Shown piece by piece: positions 9,257-18,300 of a stretch of 44,139 bases of DNA (position 1 is its first letter; each line of letters starts with the position of its first letter). The notes beneath the pieces are model-generated. The model saw only the letters and a program-made list of their open reading frames with translations. It ran no database searches and was not told the DNA's origin. Source of the DNA: Lachnoclostridium sp. UBA7122 (lineage in GTDB: Bacteria; Bacillota; Clostridia; Lachnospirales; Lachnospiraceae); assembly GCA_002493085.1 (NCBI GenBank), contig DKXQ01000052.1:1-44139 (forward strand), in the 5' to 3' direction. The translations under genes were made by a program, and so were the position numbers.

Positions 9257-10051
9257 ATGCAGAATGTCAGAGTGTTATTAGTTGATGATAACAAAAGAAT
9301 TGTTAATTTACTTAAAGAAGCTATTACTAAGGAACCAGATATGGAGGTCGCCGGGACAGCTGCAGACGGCGAAGAAGCACTTAGATTAATTGAGCTTTAT
9401 AAACCTGATGTAGTTTTGCTTGATTTAATTATGCCTAAAATAGACGGTCTTGGCGTTATGGAAAAATTAAAGAACCGTCCCAGGCATACACCTAAAATTA
9501 TAGTGGTTTCTGCTGTAAGCCAGGAGAGCGTAACGGAAAATGCATTTGAGCTTGGTGCAGCATACTATATACTTAAACCTTTTGACACACATATGGTTGT
9601 AAACAGGACAAGAGCCGTGGCCATTTATGATGAAAAAGACAACCGGGTAATAAACACAGTATTTACAAACCAGCAGCATGCCAGAAAAAAAATAGATAAC
9701 CTGGAAGCAGATGTTACAAATATAATACATGAAATCGGTGTACCAGCACATATTAAAGGATACCAGTACTTAAGAGACGCAATTATTATGTCTGTAAATG
9801 ATAATGATATGCTCGGCTCAATAACCAAGCGTCTCTATCCAACTATAGCTAAAAACCATAAGACAACATCAAGCCGTGTAGAACGGGCTATAAGGCATGC
9901 GATTGAGGTGGCATGGGGGCGTGGAAAGATGGACACTATAGAAGAACTATTTGGTTATACTGTTAATTCTGGCAAAGGGAAGCCAACTAATTCAGAATTT
10001 GTAGCACTTATTGCAGATAAAATAAGGCTTGAATATAAGATGAGGGCATAA
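9257..10051 (+). CDS. spo0A: Spo0A, master regulator of sporulation
   Basis: The 264-residue response regulator has an N-terminal receiver domain (acidic pocket VDDN, phosphoacceptor in VVLLDLIMP, conserved Lys in LKPFD) and the distinctive Spo0A DNA-binding domain at the C-terminus (HEIGVPAHIKGYQYLR and the recognition helix SRVERAIRHAIEVAW). Phosphorylated Spo0A starts endospore formation. The ATG at 9257 has AGGAAGG eight bases upstream. An in-frame ATG at 9230 has its purine tract only two bases away, so I reject it. The length matches the family. Presence of spo0A with spoIVB marks a sporulating lineage. glgA follows about 100 bases downstream from its own promoter. Confidence 0.97.
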   Translation: MQNVRVLLVDDNKRIVNLLKEAITKEPDMEVAGTAADGEEALRLIELYKPDVVLLDLIMPKIDGLGVMEKLKNRPRHTPKIIVVSAVSQESVTENAFELGAAYYILKPFDTHMVVNRTRAVAIYDEKDNRVINTVFTNQQHARKKIDNLEADVTNIIHEIGVPAHIKGYQYLRDAIIMSVNDNDMLGSITKRLYPTIAKNHKTTSSRVERAIRHAIEVAWGRGKMDTIEELFGYTVNSGKGKPTNSEFVALIADKIRLEYKMRA

Positions 10052-10089
10052 TAAATGTAAGATACATTGCTTTATTAGACAAAAAACTC

Positions 10090-10118
10090 TTTTCAGTGCA
10101 GGATATTTAGGGTATAAT
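10090..10118 (+). promoter_or_regulatory. candidate glgA promoter
   Basis: TTTTCA (10090-10095), a 17-base spacer and a consensus TATAAT (10113-10118) lie 33 bases upstream of the glgA start. The -10 is perfect and the -35 is weak (4 of 6). Confidence 0.5.
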
Positions 10119-10150
10119 AAATATATGACCTGAAAAGAAGGAGGTATTTT

Positions 10151-11587
10151 ATGAAAAAAGTATTATTTATAGCATCCGAAAGTGTACCATTTATAAAAAC
10201 AGGGGGACTTGCAGATGTTGCTGGTGCTTTACCAAAGTATTTTGATAAAGCAGAGTTTGATGTAAGAGTCATGCTGCCAAAGTATGCATGTATTCCTGAT
10301 GAATGGAAACAAAAGATGCAGTACAACACACATTTTTATATTGACCTTGCGTGGCGTAAACAATATGTGGGAATTCTGGAGATGGAATATGAGGGCATTA
10401 AGTTCTATTTTGTAGATAATGAATTCTATTTTGCAGGGGATAAGCCTTATGGATATATACATGAGGATATTGAAAAGTTTGCGTTTTTCTGCAAAGCGTC
10501 ACTTTCCGCTTTGCCAAGCCTGGATTTCAGACCAGATATAATACACTGCCATGACTGGCAGACCGGGCTTGTTCCAGTATATCTGCATGATATGTTTATG
10601 GAAAATGATTTTTATCATGGAATCAAGACAATTATGACCATACATAACCTTAAATTCCAGGGAATATGGAATCTGCAGAAGGTCCAGGATATTACCGGTT
10701 TAAATAAGTCATTTTTTACATCTGACAAACTGGAAGCGTATGGTGATGCAAACTATCTTAAAGGCGGGATAGTTTATGCAGATATGGTGACTACGGTTAG
10801 TGATTCATATGCAGAAGAAATTAAGACTCCGTTTTATGGTGAAAAACTTGACGGGCTTATGCGTGCACGCAGTAACTGCCTTTCAGGCATTGTTAATGGT
10901 CTTGACTATGATGAGTGGAATCCAGAGACAGACAAACTTATTTTTAACAATTATAATGCTAAAACTTTCCGCAAAGAAAAGGTTAAAAATAAGAGAGGGC
11001 TTCAGAAAGAGCTTGGTATTGCACAAGATGATAAGAAGTTTATGATTGGCCTGGTGTCAAGGCTTACAGACCAGAAAGGGCTCGACCTTGTTGACTATGT
11101 TATTGAAGAAATCTGTGCAGAGGATACACAGTTTGTAATCCTTGGTACAGGTGAAGAAAAATATGAACATCTTTTCAGGCATTTTGAGTGGAAATACCAT
11201 GACAGGGTATCCGCTAATATTTACTATTCAAATGAGCGTTCTCATAAAATTTATGCAGCATGTGATGCATTCCTTATGCCATCACTATTTGAGCCATGCG
11301 GGCTTAGCCAGCTTATGAGCCTTAGATATGGCACAGTTCCTATTGTAAGGGAAACTGGCGGTCTTAAAGACACCGTAGAACCATACAATGAATTTGAAGG
11401 GACAGGAACAGGATTTTCATTTGCTAATTACAATGCCCACGAAATGCTTAACACTATACGCTATGCAAAAGATGTATACTATAACAGAAGGCGTGAGTGG
11501 AATAAGATAATAGACAGGGGAATGGCAGTAGATTTTTCATGGGGTAATTCAGCTAAGAGATATGCAGATTTGTATAGAAGTTTGTAA
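10151..11587 (+). CDS. glgA: glycogen synthase (ADP-glucose-dependent, GT5)
   Basis: GlgA extends alpha-1,4-glucan chains using ADP-glucose. The 478-residue protein has the N-terminal substrate motif KTGGLADV near residue 16, the HCHDWQTG segment, and the C-terminal GT-B motif EPCGLSQLMSLRYGTVPIV followed by RETGGLKDTV. Length is that of typical GlgA. The start has AAGGAGG at a good distance. No other glg genes adjoin it; it has its own promoter and terminator and lies next to spo0A. In Clostridia storage glucan (granulose) often accumulates around sporulation, so the neighbourhood is suggestive but does not prove co-regulation. Confidence 0.95.
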   Translation: MKKVLFIASESVPFIKTGGLADVAGALPKYFDKAEFDVRVMLPKYACIPDEWKQKMQYNTHFYIDLAWRKQYVGILEMEYEGIKFYFVDNEFYFAGDKPYGYIHEDIEKFAFFCKASLSALPSLDFRPDIIHCHDWQTGLVPVYLHDMFMENDFYHGIKTIMTIHNLKFQGIWNLQKVQDITGLNKSFFTSDKLEAYGDANYLKGGIVYADMVTTVSDSYAEEIKTPFYGEKLDGLMRARSNCLSGIVNGLDYDEWNPETDKLIFNNYNAKTFRKEKVKNKRGLQKELGIAQDDKKFMIGLVSRLTDQKGLDLVDYVIEEICAEDTQFVILGTGEEKYEHLFRHFEWKYHDRVSANIYYSNERSHKIYAACDAFLMPSLFEPCGLSQLMSLRYGTVPIVRETGGLKDTVEPYNEFEGTGTGFSFANYNAHEMLNTIRYAKDVYYNRRREWNKIIDRGMAVDFSWGNSAKRYADLYRSL

Positions 11588-11608
11588 GAAACTGGTATTT
11601 TGACCACT

Positions 11609-11644
11609 AAAGCCATGCATTACTTTTGTATTACATGGCTTTTT
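11609..11644 (+). terminator. terminator after glgA
   Basis: AAAGCCATG (11609-11617) pairs with CATGGCTTT (11634-11642) and runs into TTTTT. Confidence 0.8.
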
Positions 11645-11675
11645 GTAAAAGATTTAAAAAAGTTTCAAAAACTAC

Positions 11676-11704
11676 TTGATTTTTTTATAATAGTATAGTA
11701 TACT
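11676..11704 (+). promoter_or_regulatory. promoter of the tRNA-Arg gene
   Basis: TTGATT (11676-11681) and TATACT (11699-11704) are spaced 17 bases and lie about 42 bases before the tRNA 5' end. Confidence 0.5.
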
Positions 11705-11745
11705 GCTATTTGTTCGGTGCTTATAAATGGTATCAAAAATATTAT

Positions 11746-11819
<74 letters not shown>

Positions 11820-11823
11820 TTCC

Positions 11824-11858
11824 AAAACCTTTTCGTACAAAGTGCGGAGAGGTTTTTT
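11824..11858 (+). terminator. terminator after tRNA-Arg
   Basis: AAAACCTTTTCG (11824-11835) pairs with CGGAGAGGTTTT (11845-11856), including two G-T pairs, and ends in a run of six T. Confidence 0.85.
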
Positions 11859-11906
11859 ATCTTATATTTACTATTTAATATAGTAATATCTTATATGGGG
11901 GAGTTT

Positions 11907-12923
11907 ATGTTCCAGACAAAGACTTTATACGAAATAGCAAAAAATTCTGATATCAGAATTAATGAACCAATGTCGCTGCATACAACATTCCGTATTGGTG
12001 GTCCGGCGGATATATTTATTGAGGTAAATGATATCGAAGAATTTGCCAGCATTATAAGATATCTGCAAAAGGAAGAATGTAGATATTTTATAATGGGCAA
12101 TGGAAGCAACCTTCTTGTAGATGATAAAGGTTACAGAGGGATTATTATCTCTACAATGGGAAAAAGCAGCAATAAACATTTAAGCGGAAAGAAATTTGTT
12201 ACTGCACTTGACGATATTTGTATTTATGATAAATGCAGCAGCATGGAAGCAGTTTTTTTTGCAGAAAAAGGTTATTCATATAATGCAGATAGATTAAAAT
12301 TTAAAAACCTTGTCCATGCCGGGAGTGGGGTCCTGCTTTCAAAACTTGCCTCTGTTGTATGCGAAAATGGGTTTGCCGGCTTTGAATTTGCAGGCGGGAT
12401 ACCAGGAACTATTGGTGGTGCAGTTGCCATGAATGCAGGTGCATATGGCGGTGAGGTAAAGGATGTTATAGAAGGTGCACGTGTTATAACAGGCAGAGGG
12501 GATATCGTAGTTTTAAAGAAAGATGAACTTGAGATGTCTTACAGAAAAAGCATTATCCAGGCTGGACATATTATAATACTGGATGCGCTTTTTGCTTTTA
12601 AAAGCGGGGATAAAGAGCAGATTTTATCAAAGATGAAAGAATTTAATGACCAGCGTAAAAGCAAACAGCCACTTGAGTATGGAAGTGCAGGCAGTACATT
12701 TAAGCGTCCAGAAGGACATTTTGCAGGAAAGCTTATACAGGATGCAGGACTTAAAGGCTACAGGTGTGGTGATATCATGGTATCTGAAAAGCACAGCGGG
12801 TTTATTGTCAATGTAGGAAATGGAACGTTTGAACAGGCAATGAATGTTATCAGCCATGTAAAAGATGAAGTTATGAAAAATTCTGGAGTCAGCATGGAAC
12901 TTGAAGTTAAAGTGTTATCCTGA
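11907..12923 (+). CDS. murB: UDP-N-acetylenolpyruvoylglucosamine reductase MurB, with an insertion
   Basis: MurB makes UDP-MurNAc in peptidoglycan synthesis. Visible motifs are the FAD-binding TTFRIGGPAD and GNGSNLLV, the GIPGTIGGAVAMNAGAYG block, the catalytic region GSAGSTFKRP with its proton-donor Ser, and a C-terminal Glu in SMELEVK. At 338 residues it is longer than the usual 300-310. The excess is a roughly 40-50-residue stretch (about residues 84-134) between GIIIS and the HAGSGVLLSKLA segment, rich in Asp, Lys and aromatic residues. I favour the ATG at 11907, which has a GGGGGAG tract (short spacing); an in-frame ATG at 11895 lacks an upstream site. It begins the murB-rapZ-whiA run. 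Confidence 0.94.
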   Translation: MFQTKTLYEIAKNSDIRINEPMSLHTTFRIGGPADIFIEVNDIEEFASIIRYLQKEECRYFIMGNGSNLLVDDKGYRGIIISTMGKSSNKHLSGKKFVTALDDICIYDKCSSMEAVFFAEKGYSYNADRLKFKNLVHAGSGVLLSKLASVVCENGFAGFEFAGGIPGTIGGAVAMNAGAYGGEVKDVIEGARVITGRGDIVVLKKDELEMSYRKSIIQAGHIIILDALFAFKSGDKEQILSKMKEFNDQRKSKQPLEYGSAGSTFKRPEGHFAGKLIQDAGLKGYRCGDIMVSEKHSGFIVNVGNGTFEQAMNVISHVKDEVMKNSGVSMELEVKVLS

Positions 12924-12978
12924 CCAGCTGGCGGGGATAACAACAGTATAAAGAAGATAAGAAAGGCAGGTTATTTAT

Positions 12979-13833
12979 ATGAAGCTGGTAATTGTCACTG
13001 GCATGAGTGGCGCAGGCAGGAGTTCTGTTATGAAAATGCTTGAAGACATGGGTTTTTTTTGTGTTGATAACTTGCCAGTGCGCCTTATACCAAAACTTAC
13101 AAAGATTACACTTGAGGAAGGTTCTACTATTGACAGGCTGGCAATTGGCATTGATATAAGAAACCTGCAGGGACTTTCAGAATCAGATGGCATACTGGAT
13201 GAAATGAAAGCTAACGGTTACAGGTATGAGATAATGTTTCTTGAGGCAGAAGACTCTGTTCTTATAAAAAGATACAAAGAGACGCGCCGGAACCATCCAC
13301 TGGCATTACAGGGACGTGTGGATAAGGCTATTGAAGCAGAAAGGCAGGAACTGGCATTTCTGAAAAAACGTGCGGACTATATTCTGGACACAAGCCATAT
13401 GCTTATAAGGGATTTAAAAAAAGAAGTTGATAAAATATTTCTAGGCAGTGAAGATTATGAAAATTTCTTTATAACCATTTTATCATTTGGTTTTAAGTAT
13501 GGCATACCTTCAGACTCTGACCTTGTATTTGATGTCCGTTTCCTGCCAAATCCATTTTATATTCCAGAATTAAAGGAACTTACTGGCAACGACAGTGAGG
13601 TTTATGACTATGTTATGGATTCTGAAAACGCCAGGTTATTTAAAAATAAATTGTATGAAATGATAAGGTTTCTTATTCCAAATTATATTACAGAAGGTAA
13701 GAACCAGCTTGTTATAAGCGTTGGATGTACAGGAGGCAGACACAGGTCAGTAACTATTGCCAATGCCCTTGCAAAAGAAATGAAAAAATTACCATATGGC
13801 ATTAAGGTTGAACACCGTGATATTAAGAAATAA
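12979..13833 (+). CDS. rapZ: RapZ/YvcJ nucleotide-binding adapter protein
   Basis: The 284-residue protein has the N-terminal P-loop GMSGAGRSS (residues 8-16), DRLAIGIDIRN, and the C-terminal family signature GCTGGRHRSV. In enterics RapZ is an RNase adapter for glmZ and binds GlcN6P; in Firmicutes YvcJ binds and hydrolyses nucleotides and affects competence. It lies 55 bases after murB and 23 bases before whiA. In many Firmicutes glmR (yvcK) separates rapZ and whiA; it is absent here. The ribosome site is AGGCAGG. Confidence 0.94.
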   Translation: MKLVIVTGMSGAGRSSVMKMLEDMGFFCVDNLPVRLIPKLTKITLEEGSTIDRLAIGIDIRNLQGLSESDGILDEMKANGYRYEIMFLEAEDSVLIKRYKETRRNHPLALQGRVDKAIEAERQELAFLKKRADYILDTSHMLIRDLKKEVDKIFLGSEDYENFFITILSFGFKYGIPSDSDLVFDVRFLPNPFYIPELKELTGNDSEVYDYVMDSENARLFKNKLYEMIRFLIPNYITEGKNQLVISVGCTGGRHRSVTIANALAKEMKKLPYGIKVEHRDIKK

Positions 13834-13856
13834 TAATATAAGGAGTTAAGGCTGCA

Positions 13857-14816
13857 ATGTCATTTTCAAGCGATGTAAAAAAAGAGTTAAGCAGGCAGCT
13901 AAACCCGGCAAGACACTGTTGTATTGCTGAGTTTGCCGCTTTATTTGCTTTAACCGGGCAGGTGAAAAAGTTTCAAAATGGGGAAATTTATATGAAAATC
14001 CATACTGAAAACTTGACAGTAGCCCAAAAATCTTATATCTTATTAAGGAAAACATTTCGTGCAGAGGTAGACATAATGGTACGCAGCCACAACTTGCAGG
14101 CTGGCACAGGAAATTATTCAATCTTTGTATTTAGAAAGCAGGATGTAATTAATATCTTAAAAGCTGTCAAAATAATAGACGAGCAAAAAAAGCAGTGGGG
14201 AAGCTTATCAGAAGTCAGTTATTTGATAGTACAAAATACTTGCTGCAAGAGGGCTTTTTTAAGAGGTGTGTTTATGGCCTCTGGCTCTGTATCAAATCCA
14301 GAAAAGGCATATCATTTAGAAATAGCTGTTCTTTCAGAAAAATTTGCCCGCCAGATACGTGAAATTATTTCTTCTTTTATGATTGACGCTAAAATAACAA
14401 TCAGAAAAAAGTATTATGTAGTATATATAAAAGAAGGTTCACAAATAGTAGATTTTCTTAATGTAACTGGAGCGCACATGGCTTTAATGGATTTTGAAAA
14501 TGTAAGGATAGTTAAAGATGTACGCAATTCTGTAAACCGCAGGGTAAATTGTGAAACAGCCAATATAGATAAGACTGTCAGTGCAGCAGCAAGACAGATA
14601 GAAGATATTAAATATATACAACATAATATGGGGTTTAGCAGATTGACGGACGGGCTCAGGGAAATTGCCCTATTGCGCCTTGAATACCCTGAATGTCCGC
14701 TGCAGGAGCTTGGCAAACTTCTCAGCAAGCCTATTGGCAAATCAGGAGTAAATCACCGTCTCCGCAAGTTAAGTGATATAGCAAAGCAAATGAGGGAAGA
14801 TGCTGGCATATACTAA
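13857..14816 (+). CDS. whiA: DNA-binding protein WhiA
   Basis: The 319-residue protein starts with the WhiA N-terminus SFSSDVKKELSR and contains the LAGLIDADG-homing-endonuclease-like core (about 90-200, including KRAFLRGVFMASGSVSNPEKAYHLE) and the C-terminal helix-turn-helix (about 255-310, LRLEYPECPLQELGKLLSKPIGKSGVNHRLRKL in part). WhiA influences cell division and chromosome segregation in Firmicutes and sporulation in actinomycetes. The start has AAGGAG. It follows rapZ closely and precedes the Crh-like gene, the same order as yvcL-crh in Bacillus. Confidence 0.95.
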   Translation: MSFSSDVKKELSRQLNPARHCCIAEFAALFALTGQVKKFQNGEIYMKIHTENLTVAQKSYILLRKTFRAEVDIMVRSHNLQAGTGNYSIFVFRKQDVINILKAVKIIDEQKKQWGSLSEVSYLIVQNTCCKRAFLRGVFMASGSVSNPEKAYHLEIAVLSEKFARQIREIISSFMIDAKITIRKKYYVVYIKEGSQIVDFLNVTGAHMALMDFENVRIVKDVRNSVNRRVNCETANIDKTVSAAARQIEDIKYIQHNMGFSRLTDGLREIALLRLEYPECPLQELGKLLSKPIGKSGVNHRLRKLSDIAKQMREDAGIY

Positions 14817-14849
14817 GCCTGCACCCTGCTAAAAGGAGGAAAATGCGCT

Positions 14850-15110
14850 ATGATTACAAAAAAAATAAAAATTCAGCTTCAGAATGGTCTTGAGGCCAGG
14901 CCTGTAGCTGTTCTTGTACAGGTTGCAAGCCAGTACAACAGCAGTATTTATGTTGAATGTGAAAGCAGAAGGGTGAATGCTAAGAGCATAATGGGAATGA
15001 TGACATTAGGTCTTGCTGCAGGAGAAGAAGTAGTAGTTTCTGCAAATGGCGATGATGAAGAAACTGCAATGACAGATATTGAAAAATATTTAAGTGCAGT
15101 AAATGCATGA
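14850..15110 (+). CDS. HPr-family regulatory protein with Glu15, Crh-like
   Basis: The 86-residue product has the HPr fold signature, but the PTS phosphorylation site, normally GLHARP with His15, reads GLEARP, so residue 15 is Glu. The regulatory site NAKSIMGMM keeps Ser at residue 46. This is the arrangement of Bacillus Crh (Gln15, Ser46), which cannot carry phosphate for PTS transport but, when phosphorylated on Ser46 by HPr kinase, works with CcpA in catabolite repression. The gene directly follows whiA, as crh does in Bacillus. It starts 33 bases after whiA with an AAGGAGG site and ends at a strong terminator. I infer a regulatory rather than transport role. Automatic annotation would probably call it a phosphocarrier protein. 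Confidence 0.85.
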   Translation: MITKKIKIQLQNGLEARPVAVLVQVASQYNSSIYVECESRRVNAKSIMGMMTLGLAAGEEVVVSANGDDEETAMTDIEKYLSAVNA

Positions 15111-15201
15111 AAAGTATTTATACAGTGCTATATGTTACAAGAAAATGTGCATAAATATACATAAAACACTTATGTATGCTATAGTTATATAGAGAGTTTA
15201 T

Positions 15202-15238
15202 AAAAAGGCTGCCGCAAAAAATAAGCGCCAGCCTTTTT
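15202..15238 (+). terminator. terminator after the whiA/Crh-like unit
   Basis: AAAAAGGCTG (15202-15211) pairs perfectly with CAGCCTTTTT (15229-15238), followed by more T. It closes the murB-rapZ-whiA-HPr run. A TATAAT at 15294-15299 beyond it may be the -10 of a dnaE promoter, but no good -35 is visible. Confidence 0.85.
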
Positions 15239-15319
15239 GTCTTTTTTAACCTCATCAAGTAAGCCCTTTAAAATACATGCTTCTATTTTAAACTATAATA
15301 AAAGGAAAGGAGAACGCTT

Positions 15320-18300
15320 ATGAGTTACACACATCTGCATGTACATACAGAATATTCACTGCTTGATGGCTCATGTAAAATTAAGGAACTTGTACTGCGT
15401 GCAAAAGAACTTGGCATGAAACATCTTGCAATTACTGACCATGGAAATATGTATGGGGTAATTGATTTTTACCGTGCAGCAAAGGATGCAGGCATAAACC
15501 CGGTGATAGGATGTGAAGTCTATGTTGCGCCAGGTTCAAGGTTTGACAGGGAAGTATCAAAAGGCGATGAACGCTATAACCATCTTGTACTGCTTGCAGA
15601 AAATAATACAGGATATGCAAATCTTATGAAAATAGTGTCAAGAGGCTTTACAGAAGGCTTTTATTATAAACCAAGAATTGACTATGAAATCCTTGAAAAA
15701 TACCATGAAGGCATTATTGCACTTAGTGCGTGCCTTGCAGGGGCAGTTGCGTCTGCTGTTATCCGCGGTTCTTATGAAGATGCTAAGAAAGAAGCGTTAA
15801 GACTGGAAAGCATATTTGGTGCTGGCAATTTCTTTTTAGAGCTGCAAGACCATGGCATACCACAGCAGAAAACTGTGAACCAGGCGCTTTTAAGGATAAG
15901 CAGTGAAACAGGAATTAAACTTGTTGCAACCAACGATGTACATTATATAACAGCAGAAGATGCAGAGCCACATGATATACTTCTGTGCATACAGACACAA
16001 AAAAAGGTCCAGGATGAAAACCGCATGCGGTATGAAGGAGGGCAGTATTACCTTAAACCAGAAGAACAGATGCTCAGCCTCTTTCCTTATGCTGTAGAAG
16101 CTGTGCACAATACAGGACTTATAGCAGACAGATGTCACGTTGAGATAGAATTTGGCAATTATAAACTTCCGAAATTTGATGTGCCAGAGGGGTACACAGC
16201 CTCAGAATATTTAGAAAAACTGTGCACAGACGGACTGCATAAAAGATATAAAGAGCCTTCCGGGGAGATTAAAAAAAGACTGGCTTACGAACTGGATACA
16301 ATTAATACTATGGGATTTGCAGATTACTTTCTTATAGTCTGGGATTTTATAAAATTTGCAAGAGACAGTGGCATAAGTGTAGGACCAGGCAGGGGCTCAG
16401 CAGCAGGCAGCATAGTGTCTTATACGCTTGGAATCACAAGCATAGACCCTATAAAATATAACCTTCTTTTTGAACGCTTTCTTAACCCCGAACGCATTAC
16501 TATGCCAGATATTGATATAGATTTCTGCTATGAGCGCAGACCGGAAGTGATAGAATATGTAATGAATAAATATGGCAAAGACCATGTTGTACAGATTGTA
16601 ACGTTTGGTACACTTGCAGCAAGAAATGCTATACGTGATGTAGGAAGAGTACTTGACCTTCCATATAATTATGTAGATGTAATTGCAAAATCAGTCCCTA
16701 TGGAACCTGGAATGACTATAGATAAAGCACTTAATGCCAATCCTGAATTAAGACAGGTATACACTGAAGACGCACAGGCTAAAAACCTTATAGATATGGC
16801 TAAAAAGCTTGAAGGACTGCCAAGGCATATTTCCATGCATGCAGCAGGAGTGCTTATAAGCCCGGAGGCTGTAGATGAATTTGTGCCTCTTTCAAGAGCT
16901 TCTGATGGCACTATAACAACGCAATATACTATGACAACGCTTGAGGAACTTGGCCTTTTAAAAATGGATTTTCTGGGGCTGCGGACGCTTACTGTTATAC
17001 AGGATGCTGCACATATGGCAAAACTTGGTGATGACACTCTGATGGATATAGATTACAACGATAAAAATATATTTGACATGATAGGAACAGGCAGGACAGA
17101 TGGTATATTCCAGCTTGAAAGCACTGGCATGAAACAGTTTATGAAAGAACTTAAGCCCCAGAACATGGAAGACATTATAGCAGGAATTTCACTTTACAGG
17201 CCAGGACCTATGGACTTTATACCAAAATATGTTGAAGGAAAAGAAAAAAGCGGAAGCATAACATATGATTGTCCACAGCTTGAACCTATACTTGCTCCGA
17301 CATATGGATGTATTGTCTATCAGGAACAGGTTATGCAGATAGTACGCGGGCTGGCAGGTTACAGTTTTGGACGCAGTGACCTTGTACGCAGAGCTATGTC
17401 AAAGAAAAAAACAAAGGTTATGGAGGCGGAGCGCAAGAACTTTGTATATGGCAATGAAGAAGAAGATGTCCAGGGGTGTATAGCTAACGGAATACCTGAA
17501 CGGACAGCCAATAAAATATATGATGAGATGATTGATTTTGCTAAATATGCATTTAACAAATCACATGCTGCAGCATATGCTGTAGTAGCATACCAGACTG
17601 CATATCTTAAATATTACCATCCGTTAGAATTTATGGCAGCGCTGCTTACATCTGTGAAAGATAATCCTAATAAAGTACTGTCATATATCGCAGAATGCCG
17701 GCAGATGGGCATAGAAATAATTCCGCCTGATATTAATTCGGGATATGGTGAGTTCTATGTATCTGGCGGGAAGATAATGTATGGCATGTCTGCAATAAAA
17801 GGAATTGGAACACCTGTACTTAAAGAGATACTGACAGAGAGAGATAAAAATGGAAGTTTTATTTCAATGCATGATTTTATAACAAGAATATCTTCAAAAT
17901 CTGCCAACCGCCATACTATAGAAAATTTTATTAAGTCAGGTGCTTTTGACTGTCTTCCAGGCAGCAGAAAACAAAAAATGATGGTCTTTGGCACTATGCT
18001 TGATAATGCAAACCGTGAAAAAAAATATACAATAGAGGGACAGCTTTCTCTTTTTAACATGGAAGATACAGGACTTGAGCATGCTGATGAGGTACAGTTT
18101 CCTGATGTAACTGAATACAGCAAAGAAGAGCTTCTGGCATTTGAAAAGGAAACATTAAGTATATATATAAGCGGACATCCCCTTGATGATTATTTAGAAC
18201 TAATTAATAAAAATTGTACAAAGAAATCAATTGACTTTATGCTTGATGAAGAAAGTGAAAAGAGTGGTATGACAAGGGTATATGATGGGGAAAATGTAAT

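Noticed and set aside
10040..10080. Possible terminator after spo0A.
   Set aside because: The stem is interrupted and lacks a T-run; I could not draw a convincing hairpin.
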